The position numbers were made by a program, and so were the translations under genes. From Solirubrobacterales bacterium (GTDB lineage Bacteria; Actinomycetota; Thermoleophilia; Solirubrobacterales; 70-9): 31,392 nucleotides of DNA. The notes below the pieces were generated by a model. That model did not search any database. It worked only from the letters and a program-made list of their open reading frames with translations, and was not told where the DNA came from. The stretch is taken from positions 1 to 31,392 of the forward strand of contig JASLIG010000127.1 in the NCBI GenBank assembly GCA_030152805.1. The letters run 5' to 3'. Below are positions 15,703-22,475 of the stretch, in pieces (the first letter of the stretch is position 1; each line of letters begins with the position of its first letter).

Positions 15703-16871
15703 CACGCTAGGTGCTTGCGCATCCGCTCAACCGCTTCGGAGATGCGCTCGTCGGGGGTGGTGAGCGAGATGCGGAAGAAGCCCTCACCGCTCGGCCCGTA
15801 CATCGAGCCCGGCGAGACGACGACGGCCGCGTCTTCCAGGACCAGCTCGGCGAAGGAGGTCGAGGTGTGGTCCTCTGGGACGGGGGCCCAAACGTAGATC
15901 GTGCCCTTCGGCGCGTTCACCTCGACGCCGATCTCGCGCAGCGCGCTTACCACCAGGTCGCGGCGGCGGACGTAGGTTTCGTTCATCCGCTCCAGCGGGC
16001 CACTGGGACCCTGAAGGGCGGCGACGCCAGCCATCTGCACCGCCTCGAAGAGGCCGGAGTCGACGTTGGTCTTCAGCCGCCAGTAGGTCTGCACGGCGTC
16101 GGCGTTGCCGAGGATCGCCGCGCAGCGCCAGCCGGTCATGTTGTAACCCTTGGAGAGCGAGAAGACCTCGACCCCGACCTCCTTGGCACCCGGCGTGGCG
16201 AGGAAGCTCGGCGCGACGTAGCCGTCGTAGGTCGTCTCCGAGTAGGCGTTGTCGTGGACGACGAGGATCTCGTGCTCGCGGGCGAAGGAGACGACGCGCT
16301 CGAAGAAGCCCTCGGGAACGACCGCCCCGGTCGGGTTGTTGGGGAAGTTGATGAACATCAGCCGCGCCCGTGCCGCGACCTCGGCTGACACGGCGGCGAG
16401 GTCGGGCGCGAAGCCCAGCTCGGGCACGAGGGGCAGCAGCTCCGGCGTCGCCCCGGCGAGGATCGGGCCGCCAGTGTAGACGGGGTAGCCCGGGTCGGAG
16501 GCGAGCGCCACGCCGCCGGGATCGAGGAAGGCGAAGCAGAGGTTGTAGATGCACTCCTTGGCCCCGATCGCCGGGATCACCTCGCTTTCGGGATCGAGCT
16601 CGACCCCGAAGCGGCGGTCGTAGAAGTCGGCGAAGGCGTTGCGGAACTCCTCGCGACCCCGGTTGCTGGGGTACTTCTGGTTGCCGTTTTCGGCGACCGC
16701 CTCCTGCATAGCCGCGACCACGTGCGGGTAGGTCGGTTCGTCCGGATCGCCGATGCCGAGGCTGATCACGTCGATCCCGGCGGCGCGCTTGTCGGCGATC
16801 GTCCGCTCCAGCTCCTGGAACTTGTAGGGAGGCATCGCCTCCAGGCGCTTCGAGGGGCTCGCGATTCCCAT
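15702..16871 (-). CDS. dapL: LL-diaminopimelate aminotransferase (class I/II PLP aminotransferase)
   Basis: A 389-residue fold-type I aminotransferase. The PLP lysine is about Lys241 in SLSKGYNMTGWR, the cofactor contacts are NFPNNPTG and VHDNAY, and the substrate carboxylate arginine is in FFRISLT. SLGIGDPDEPT and KYPSNRG at the N-terminus fit the DapL2-type enzymes that convert tetrahydrodipicolinate directly to LL-diaminopimelate. Position directly after dapF supports this over a generic aminotransferase, although a broad-specificity enzyme cannot be excluded. The ATG start at 16871 is 12 bases from the dapF stop; a TAGATT box nine bases upstream includes that stop codon. Confidence 0.87.
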   Translation of the reverse strand: MGIASPSKRLEAMPPYKFQELERTIADKRAAGIDVISLGIGDPDEPTYPHVVAAMQEAVAENGNQKYPSNRGREEFRNAFADFYDRRFGVELDPESEVIPAIGAKECIYNLCFAFLDPGGVALASDPGYPVYTGGPILAGATPELLPLVPELGFAPDLAAVSAEVAARARLMFINFPNNPTGAVVPEGFFERVVSFAREHEILVVHDNAYSETTYDGYVAPSFLATPGAKEVGVEVFSLSKGYNMTGWRCAAILGNADAVQTYWRLKTNVDSGLFEAVQMAGVAALQGPSGPLERMNETYVRRRDLVVSALREIGVEVNAPKGTIYVWAPVPEDHTSTSFAELVLEDAAVVVSPGSMYGPSGEGFFRISLTTPDERISEAVERMRKHLA

Positions 16872-16883
16872 GGGCGCGGAAAT

Positions 16884-17729
16884 CTAGCCGTCCAGCGCGG
16901 CGAGCGCGGCGAGCAGCTCGGCCGAGAGCTCGCCGGCGCAGACCGGCTCGGCCCAGCCGCTGAGGGTCACGTCCAGCCTGGGTGAGATCCCAACTGTTAG
17001 CTCGCCACCGTCGAGCTCGACCGTGAGCGGACTCGGCGCGCCGCGCAGGAAGGCGGTCACGGCAGCACCGCTGGCGCCCGTGCCGGAGGAAAGCGTCTCC
17101 CCCACCCCGCGCTCAAAGATCCGCGCTCGCACCCGACTGCCGTCGATTCGCAGGAAGGAGACATTGGTGCGGTTGGGGAAGAGCTCGTGGCCTTCGATGG
17201 GCGGGCCGATCTCGGCGAGGTCAAGACCCTCGAGCTCGTCACCGACAACGATGGCGCACTGCGGGTTTCCGATTGAGACGTGCTGGAATAACCACTCGCG
17301 CCCCGCAACAGCCAGGGCGCCGCGACCGTCGCCGTCGCCCGATGGAAAGTCCTTGGACGTGGTGCTCGCACGTCCCATCTCCACCGAGCAGGTGCGCTCC
17401 GTGGTGATCGTCGGCGTCACCGGACCAGCTGCCGTGAGGATCGAGAACGTGTCCTCGTCCGTCCAGCCGTGACGGCGCAGGTAGAGGACCGCCTCCCGCG
17501 CCCCATTGCCCGAGAGCTCCGCCTCGGAGCCGTCCGGATTGAAGATCCGCAGCTCGGCGACATAGGCGGGGTCACCGCTGCGCGAGAGCAGCAGCACCCC
17601 GTCCGATCCGAGCCCGAAATGCGGATCGCAAAGCCGCCGCACCCGCCCCGCCGTTAGCTCCCAAGGCAGCTCTCCCGCCTCGAGGATTAGGTAGTCGTTC
17701 CCCAGCGCCTGCCACTTCTCGAATCGCAC
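16884..17729 (-). CDS. dapF: Diaminopimelate epimerase homolog with both catalytic cysteines replaced by serine
   Basis: A 281-residue two-lobed epimerase homolog. GND in QALGNDYL, FNPDGSEAE, GNPQCAIVV, NRTNVSF and ERGVGET are all in place and carry the substrate-binding Asn, Glu and Arg of DapF. The two acid/base cysteines, found in canonical DapF as CGNGAR and CGTGA, are serine here: LSGNGAR (Ser73) and SSGTGAS (Ser215). The GNPH histidine is Gln. DapF interconverts LL- and meso-diaminopimelate, and the neighbouring dapL makes its substrate. Whether this version is active, slow or different is open. The GTG start at 17729 has TAGGGT six bases upstream and no ribosome site. Confidence 0.9.
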   Translation of the reverse strand: MRFEKWQALGNDYLILEAGELPWELTAGRVRRLCDPHFGLGSDGVLLLSRSGDPAYVAELRIFNPDGSEAELSGNGAREAVLYLRRHGWTDEDTFSILTAAGPVTPTITTERTCSVEMGRASTTSKDFPSGDGDGRGALAVAGREWLFQHVSIGNPQCAIVVGDELEGLDLAEIGPPIEGHELFPNRTNVSFLRIDGSRVRARIFERGVGETLSSGTGASGAAVTAFLRGAPSPLTVELDGGELTVGISPRLDVTLSGWAEPVCAGELSAELLAALAALDG

Positions 17730-17735
17730 GCCGCA

Positions 17736-17741
17736 ACCCTA
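17736..17741 (-). promoter_or_regulatory. Candidate -10 box for leaderless dapF transcript
   Basis: TAGGGT lies 6 bases before the GTG start; no ribosome site is present. Confidence 0.4.
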
Positions 17742-17765
17742 ACCGCCAGCCGTCAGGGGCGATGC

Positions 17766-17795
17766 GCAGATGGCCCCGTGCACGGGGCCATCTGC
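17766..17795. repeat. Perfect 30-base palindrome between the secreted-protein gene and dapF
   Basis: GCAGATGGCCCCGTG is followed directly by its exact reverse complement. As RNA it would fold into a 12-pair stem with a GTGCAC loop on either strand. It begins 29 bases after the secreted-protein stop and 25 bases before the dapF promoter-like box. There is no T-run on either side, so it is either a hairpin terminator lacking a U-tract or a protein-binding dyad. Confidence 0.8.
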
Positions 17796-17823
17796 TGCTA
17801 GAGCGTTCCGACGGACAGCGGGC

Positions 17824-18459
17824 TCAGTTTTTACTCACGAACACCGCTTGGGGCATTTCCGCGACGTAGTTTGCGCTCCATTCGATTGTCGCTGGGCAAT
17901 TGATTTCGCCTTCTTTGAATTTGAATGGGAGGCTCTCTTTTTCGAAGACGATTTCAGCCGGATTCCCGCCGTGCACTTCAACGTCGACTTCCGCACCGTA
18001 GACGCACTTGTATTTTCCGCCGCTGCAGGAGAATGCCAACCTCGGTTCGAGTTTTTGGGTCCTAATTTTCATTAGCCCGTCGGGATTCGTGGTTCGAGTG
18101 GTTTCGGTTTTCCAGGCCAGGTTGACGGCCGTGACAGCGCATGTCAGGCCTTTCCAGGTGCAGGTTTCGAAGTTCATCGTGTTGATTTCACCCAAAAGTG
18201 GGGTGCCGGCCACTGCCGTGGTTTTGTTCGTAAACGTCGCTTTGGTACAGAAGATGTTTTCTGCGCTGGTGATCAATTTCATGTTTGTGGCTTTCCATTT
18301 GAAATCACCAGCTGCATACTGGTTCACCGCTTCGCACGTTGCCTGATTGATTTTGCAGAAGGTCGTTTCGCCGACGGCCAATGCCTGCGGGACACCGACG
18401 GCGAGAACAGCGAAGAGGCATACCGAGATGGTCGCACCTGAGCGTGCTAGGGCCTTCAT
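17824..18459 (-). CDS. Secreted eight-cysteine protein of unknown function, AT-richer than its neighbours
   Basis: The protein has 211 residues. The start is ATG 18459, because AGGGTG lies six bases before it; the in-frame GTG at 18465 lies on that ribosome site. The signal peptide ends at about PQALA. The mature part has eight cysteines spread along its length (FCK, TCE, FCT, TCTW, TCAV, SCSG, KCVY, NCPA), allowing four disulfides, with Thr/Lys-rich beta-like segments between them. No catalytic motif was found. Its base composition and codon use (many A/T third positions, AAA, TTT) differ clearly from the surrounding genes, pointing to recent acquisition or a distinct paralogous family. It breaks the usual miaA-dapF pairing and has its own promoter. 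Confidence 0.8.
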   Translation of the reverse strand: MKALARSGATISVCLFAVLAVGVPQALAVGETTFCKINQATCEAVNQYAAGDFKWKATNMKLITSAENIFCTKATFTNKTTAVAGTPLLGEINTMNFETCTWKGLTCAVTAVNLAWKTETTRTTNPDGLMKIRTQKLEPRLAFSCSGGKYKCVYGAEVDVEVHGGNPAEIVFEKESLPFKFKEGEINCPATIEWSANYVAEMPQAVFVSKN

Positions 18460-18470
18460 TTTCACCCTTC

Positions 18471-18499
18471 TCTATATCACAGACTTATTGAGTAGACAA
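18471..18499 (-). promoter_or_regulatory. Sigma-70-like promoter of the eight-cysteine protein gene
   Basis: TTGTCT and TATAGA are separated by exactly 17 bases, just upstream of the GAAGGGTG ribosome site. Both boxes match 4 of 6 consensus bases. The spacer between the miaA stop and this gene is AT-rich. Confidence 0.55.
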
Positions 18500-18511
18500 A
18501 AACATTTAAGT

Positions 18512-19240
18512 TTATTGGATCCTTTCCAGGAGGGCCTCCGCAGCCTCCCTGTCCGAGAGTCCCGTGCGGTCGACCGTTCGAAGATTTGAGATCTTGCGCA
18601 TCCAGGTGAGCTGGCGGCGGGCGTAGTTGCGGGAGCGTTGCTGCATTCGCTCGAGGTCGCCGCTGAGGACCTCGTCGAAGCCGAGCGCCTTGCGGGCGGT
18701 GCGCGATGGACCCAATGCCTCGGCCCGTTCGATCTCCTCGCGCGCGCCCGCGGCGACGATCGCCTCGGTCCGCGCATCGATCCGCCGGTAGAGCTCGTCC
18801 CGCTCCATGTCGAGCCCGAAGATTGCAGTCGGGTGCCGAGTCTCCGGCGACCACAGCTCGGAGTCCTCGGATTCCGGCGGGGCCTTGACCAGCGAAAGCT
18901 CCCCCAGTGCGGCGCGCAGGTAGAGCCCGGTCCCCCCAACCACGATCGGCCTCCGCCCCGCCTGCAGTGCCGCATCGATCTCCGCATGCGCCAGCGGCAT
19001 GTAGTTCCCCACGTTGAACGGCTCCGTAACCGGTACGAACCCAACCAGCCTGTGCTCCAGCCGGGCCTGCTCCTCAGCCGTAGCGACCCCGGTCAGCACC
19101 GACAGCCCCTCGTACACCTGCAGCGCATCGCAGGAGACCGCCACCGGATCCTCCCCCCGCGCCCGCAGAAGCTCCGCAAGCTCGATGGCGACGCCCGTCT
19201 TGCCGACCCCGGTCGGCCCAAAGATCGCGATTACTTGCAT
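18512..19240 (-). CDS. miaA: tRNA dimethylallyltransferase MiaA, short form
   Basis: A 242-residue protein, about 50-70 residues shorter than usual. The P-loop is FGPTGVGKTG (residues 7-16), SCDALQVYEG is the tRNA/DMAPP region, GGTGLYLRA the catalytic Thr segment, and TARKALGFDEV with YARRQLTWMRK form the C-terminal core. What is reduced is the stretch after GGTGLYLRAALGEL: only a short acidic linker connects it to FGLDMERDELYRRID, whereas typical MiaA has an alpha-helical insertion domain with a DRxRxxRALE motif. The enzyme adds a dimethylallyl group to A37 of UNN-reading tRNAs; MiaB, encoded upstream, then methylthiolates it. ATG 19240 is the start, 24 bases after the palindromic element. 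Confidence 0.9.
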   Translation of the reverse strand: MQVIAIFGPTGVGKTGVAIELAELLRARGEDPVAVSCDALQVYEGLSVLTGVATAEEQARLEHRLVGFVPVTEPFNVGNYMPLAHAEIDAALQAGRRPIVVGGTGLYLRAALGELSLVKAPPESEDSELWSPETRHPTAIFGLDMERDELYRRIDARTEAIVAAGAREEIERAEALGPSRTARKALGFDEVLSGDLERMQQRSRNYARRQLTWMRKISNLRTVDRTGLSDREAAEALLERIQ

Positions 19241-19263
19241 TTAATCGGGGTAGGGGTTTCGAG

Positions 19264-19376
19264 TAGGGAGAATTGGCGCTGCCCCGAACGGCTTGTACTT
19301 TTTCGGCAATTCAATCTCGGGAGGCCCTCCGCGATCACCGAAAAAGTTGAGTGAGGGGTTGTGCCAATTCTCCCTA
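19264..19376. repeat. Palindromic structured element, copy A (miaB-miaA spacer)
   Basis: Outer arms TAGGGAGAATTGGC (19264-19277) and its exact complement (19363-19376) pair over 14 bases, and a weaker helix (CCCC 19282-19285 with GGGG 19355-19358) continues inward. The inner arm ACTTTTTCGG (19297-19306) pairs with CCGAAAAAGT (19338-19347); CTTG (19292-19295) and TGAG (19348-19351) extend it past a bulged T. The apical 31 bases are variable. The right arm contains the miaB stop codon. A second copy lies at 27435-27543 with conserved inner blocks and compensating changes in its outer arms. No open frame lies within it. Confidence 0.85.
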
Positions 19377-20705
19377 GACCACGCGACTGAGCAGCTTCTC
19401 CGTCCCGGTCAATGTCTGCGAAGTCGCCGATTCGATCTCGACCATGACGAGCTCCCCCGGCCCCGCAGTCCCATCGAAGTTCACCGCCTTGTTGTGCCGC
19501 GTCCGCCCCCGCAGCCGGGTCTCATCGGTCCGACTGGTGCCTTCCACGAGCACCTCCATCTCTCTACCGACGAACCGCTGCGCCCGTTCGGTCGCCCGCC
19601 GCTGAACCAGCTCGACCAGCCGCTCCATCCGCTCGACCTTTACCGGATGCGGCACCTGATCCTCGAACTCCGCTGCCTCGGTTTCACGTCGCGGCGAGAA
19701 GACGAAGGTGAAGGCGCTGTCGTAGCCGACTGCGTCGACCACTTCGAGCGTCTCATCGAAGTCGGCCTCGGTCTCACCTGGGAAGCCGACGATGATGTCG
19801 GTGGTGATCGCGCAGTCGGGGACGTGCTTGCGGATCAGCGAGACGCGGTCCATGTAGCGCTGACGGTCGTAGGTGCGGCGCATCCGCTTGAGGATCTGAC
19901 TCGAGCCCGACTGCAACGGCAGGTGGATGTGCTCGCAGACCGACGCCAGCTCCGCGTGGGCGCGGATCACGTCCTCCTTCATGTCCTTGGGGTGCGGGCT
20001 GGTGTAGCGGATGCGCTCGATGCCGTCGATCGCGTCGACGCGCGCCAGCAGCTCGGCGAAGCCGATCCGGCTCTGCACCGGCAGGTCGCGCCCGTAGCTG
20101 TTGACGTTCTGGCCGAGCAGCGTCACCTCGCGCACGCCGTCGGCGGCGAGGGTCTCGGCCTCGATCGTGAGCTCGGCGGGGTCGCGGCTGACCTCCCTGC
20201 CACGGGTCGAGGGGACGATGCAGTAGGCGCACTTGCAGTTGCAGCCTTGGGAGACCTGCAGCCAGCCCTGGAACTCGCGCACGCGGCGAGTCGGAAGGTG
20301 GCCGGAGAAGTCCTCGAACTCGAAGTAGCCCTGGGCGCTGAGCGAGTCGGAGTTGAGGAACTCGGCCAGCTTGTGGATCTGTCCCGGGCCGAAGGCGACG
20401 TCGACGAAGGGAAAGCGCTGGAAGACCTCCTCCTTGACCGACTGCGCCCAGCAGCCGCCGACTCCGACCACCCGATCCGGATATTCGGCCTTGAGCCGCT
20501 TCGCCTCGCCGAGGTGGGCGACGAAGCGGTTGTCGGCGGACTCGCGGATCGAGCAGGTGTTGAAGAGGATCAGATCGGCGCCTTCGCGCGAGGCGGCCTC
20601 CTCGTATCCCAGCGACTCGAGCATGCCGCGCATGCGCTCGGAGTCGTGCACGTTCATCTGGCAGCCGAACGTGGTGACGTGATACCGCTTCGCTGCCTGA
20701 CCCAT
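19374..20705 (-). CDS. miaB: tRNA-2-methylthio-N6-dimethylallyladenosine synthase
   Basis: A 443-residue radical-SAM methylthiotransferase. The N-terminal UPF0004 domain carries cluster cysteines Cys15 (TFGCQMN), Cys51 (FNTCSIRE) and Cys85 (GGCWAQ). The radical-SAM cluster cysteines are Cys155, Cys159 and Cys162 (CNCKCAYC). VGFPGETEADF and the C-terminal TRAM domain (about 375-443) complete the architecture. It adds the methylthio group to i6A37 made by MiaA. The ATG at 20705 has TAACCT seven bases upstream and no ribosome site. The stop codon lies inside the right arm of the palindromic element. Confidence 0.97.
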   Translation of the reverse strand: MGQAAKRYHVTTFGCQMNVHDSERMRGMLESLGYEEAASREGADLILFNTCSIRESADNRFVAHLGEAKRLKAEYPDRVVGVGGCWAQSVKEEVFQRFPFVDVAFGPGQIHKLAEFLNSDSLSAQGYFEFEDFSGHLPTRRVREFQGWLQVSQGCNCKCAYCIVPSTRGREVSRDPAELTIEAETLAADGVREVTLLGQNVNSYGRDLPVQSRIGFAELLARVDAIDGIERIRYTSPHPKDMKEDVIRAHAELASVCEHIHLPLQSGSSQILKRMRRTYDRQRYMDRVSLIRKHVPDCAITTDIIVGFPGETEADFDETLEVVDAVGYDSAFTFVFSPRRETEAAEFEDQVPHPVKVERMERLVELVQRRATERAQRFVGREMEVLVEGTSRTDETRLRGRTRHNKAVNFDGTAGPGELVMVEIESATSQTLTGTEKLLSRVV

Positions 20706-20712
20706 GGCTGCG

Positions 20713-20718
20713 AGGTTA
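20713..20718 (-). promoter_or_regulatory. Candidate -10 box for leaderless miaB transcript
   Basis: TAACCT lies 7 bases before the miaB ATG. A poor -35 (GTCAAA) stands 17 bases further upstream. Confidence 0.4.
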
Positions 20719-20732
20719 GCGCCCGGGCGACG

Positions 20733-21323
20733 CTATTTGACTGTCAATGTGCCTTCCATGCCCGCTTCCGCATGACCCGGCACGGTGCAAAGGAACGTGT
20801 AGGTGCCGGGTCCTAGGTCGGCGGTGACGGATGTCTTGCCTTCTGTGATCAGCGCCGACTTGGCTATCTCCTTGCCATCCTGCTCGATTGCCACGTCATG
20901 TTCGATGGCGGCCGGGTTGTTGAAGTCGATCGTGACTTTGCCGGGTTTGCTGGCCAGCTCCGTGGTGTCGAAGGCAATCTGGGTCGGGGAGGCGGCGAGT
21001 TGAAGCGTGCCTCCGGGGCCCTTGGCGGCCGGTTGGGATTCCTGCGGCGCCGTATTTTTGGTTTCGGCTTCGACCGGGGAGGACTCCTCCTTGCTGATCT
21101 CATTGCCCGCCCGGGTCAGCTCCGCCGCCTTGGCGGTCTGCTCATCTTGGGCATGGAGTACCGCGAAAGTCGTAGCGGCGCCGATTAGGGCGATGAAGTA
21201 GAAGGCGACGAGCGGAGCGGCTTTGCCGGGGAAGCTCTTGACCCGCAGACCGAGGAAGCTGATCAGCACCGCGGAGACCGCGAGCACGCTGCCGCAGACG
21301 TAGAAGAGGTCGCCGTTGCTCAT
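20733..21323 (-). CDS. Membrane-anchored cupredoxin (plastocyanin/azurin-like blue copper protein)
   Basis: The 196-residue protein has two N-terminal membrane helices (about residues 7-26 and 36-57), an Ala/Glu/Lys-rich linker (60-105) and a cupredoxin domain. The type 1 copper ligands are His142 (EHDV), Cys179 and His184 (FLCTVPGHAEAGM) and Met189. This is the usual His-Cys-His-Met set. It probably carries electrons or binds copper at the outer face of the membrane. It lies between recA and miaB, where actinobacteria often have recX. A TAGGAT box 12 bases upstream of the ATG suggests a very short leader. Confidence 0.9.
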   Translation of the reverse strand: MSNGDLFYVCGSVLAVSAVLISFLGLRVKSFPGKAAPLVAFYFIALIGAATTFAVLHAQDEQTAKAAELTRAGNEISKEESSPVEAETKNTAPQESQPAAKGPGGTLQLAASPTQIAFDTTELASKPGKVTIDFNNPAAIEHDVAIEQDGKEIAKSALITEGKTSVTADLGPGTYTFLCTVPGHAEAGMEGTLTVK

Positions 21324-21362
21324 AGAACGCGCGGAATCCTATCCACTGAAGCGCAGGCGCCG

Positions 21363-22451
21363 TCAGGCAGCCTGCGCCTCCGCAACCGGCGGTGCCTCTG
21401 CCTCGGCTGGAGCGCCCTCGGCGCCAATGCCGAGTGCGGTGCGAATCTTCTCCTCCAGCTCCGCCGCCAGCTCGGGGTTCTCCTGGAGGTACTGCTTGGC
21501 GTTGTTGCGTCCTTGACCGAGCCGGACCTCGCCGTAGGAGAAGAAAGCGCCGGACTTGCGGACCAGGTTGTGCTCGATGCCGAAGTCGAGCAGCTCGCCT
21601 TCGCGCGAAATGCCCTGGCCGTACTCGATCTCGAATTCGGCCTGGCGGAAGGGCGCGGCACACTTGTTCTTGACGACTTTGACCCGCACCCGGTTGCCGA
21701 CCGCCTCGGTGCCGTCCTTGAGCGTCTCGATGCGGCGGATGTCGAGCCTCTGCGAGGCGTAGAACTTCAGCGCTCGCCCACCGGGCTGGGTCTCGGGCGA
21801 GCCGAACTGGACGCCGACCTTTTCGCGGATCTGGTTGGTGAAGACGCAGACGGTGTTGGTGCGGTTGAGGTTGCCGGCCAGCTTGCGCATCGCCTGCGAC
21901 ATCAGGCGCGCCTGCAGGCCGACGGTGGTGTCGCCGATCTGGCCATCCAGCTCGGCCTTCGGCGTCAGCGCCGCGACCGAGTCGATCGCGACCACGTCGA
22001 CCGCGGCGGAGGCGATCAGACGGTCGGCGATCTGCAGCGCCTGCTCGCCGTAGTCGGGCTGGGAGACCAGCAGCTCGTCGGTATCGACGCCGATCGCCCG
22101 CGCGTAGATCGGGTCCATCGCGTGCTCGGTGTCGATGAAGACGCAGACGCCGCCCTTGGCCTGAGCCTCGGCGATGATGTGGTAGATCAGCGTCGTCTTG
22201 CCCGAGGACTCCGGCCCGAAGATCTCGACGATGCGGCCGCGCGGCACGCCGCCGATGCCGAGCGCCAGGTCGAGTGCGACGGCACCGGTCGGAATCGCCT
22301 CGACGGGCAGAGCGCTCTCGGCGCCGAGCCGCATCAGCGCACCGGCGCCGAAGTCGCGCTCGATCTGGGTCACCGCCGCCTCGAGGGCCGCGTCCTTCGC
22401 CTTGGCCTCCTTGGCCGAGGCGTCCTTCAAAGCCGCTTTCTTGTCTGCCAT
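21363..22451 (-). CDS. recA: Recombinase RecA
   Basis: A 362-residue protein. The start is ATG 22451, with GAGGTG six bases upstream; an in-frame GTG at 22460 lies within that ribosome site and is rejected. Walker A is GPESSGKT (79-86), VDVVAIDSVAAL contains Walker B, and the L2 loop region reads NQIREKVGVQFGSPETQPGG. The C-terminal tail is rich in Ala, Glu and Pro, as is usual in high-GC bacteria. No intein is present. RecA drives homologous repair and LexA cleavage. No recX follows downstream. Confidence 0.98.
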   Translation of the reverse strand: MADKKAALKDASAKEAKAKDAALEAAVTQIERDFGAGALMRLGAESALPVEAIPTGAVALDLALGIGGVPRGRIVEIFGPESSGKTTLIYHIIAEAQAKGGVCVFIDTEHAMDPIYARAIGVDTDELLVSQPDYGEQALQIADRLIASAAVDVVAIDSVAALTPKAELDGQIGDTTVGLQARLMSQAMRKLAGNLNRTNTVCVFTNQIREKVGVQFGSPETQPGGRALKFYASQRLDIRRIETLKDGTEAVGNRVRVKVVKNKCAAPFRQAEFEIEYGQGISREGELLDFGIEHNLVRKSGAFFSYGEVRLGQGRNNAKQYLQENPELAAELEEKIRTALGIGAEGAPAEAEAPPVAEAQAA

Positions 22452-22475
22452 CTCTCTCACCTCACTGCTGACCGT

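Noticed and set aside
18460..18465. GTG at 18465 as the start of the eight-cysteine protein
   Set aside because: It overlaps the ribosome site; ATG 18459 has proper spacing.
19264..19376. Possibility that the palindromic element is an integron attC site (GTTRRRY-like GTTGAGT, bulged base)
   Set aside because: The conserved blocks lie inside the structure and the variable sequence outside, the reverse of attC; the matching RYYYAAC box is absent, and no integron integrase or cassette array is nearby.
20742..20747. Perfect TTGACA on the minus strand upstream of miaB
   Set aside because: It is 23 bases from the TAACCT box, too far for a sigma-70 pair, and lies in the end of the cupredoxin gene.
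22452..22460. GTG at 22460 as an earlier recA start
   Set aside because: It overlaps the GAGGTG ribosome site that serves the ATG at 22451.
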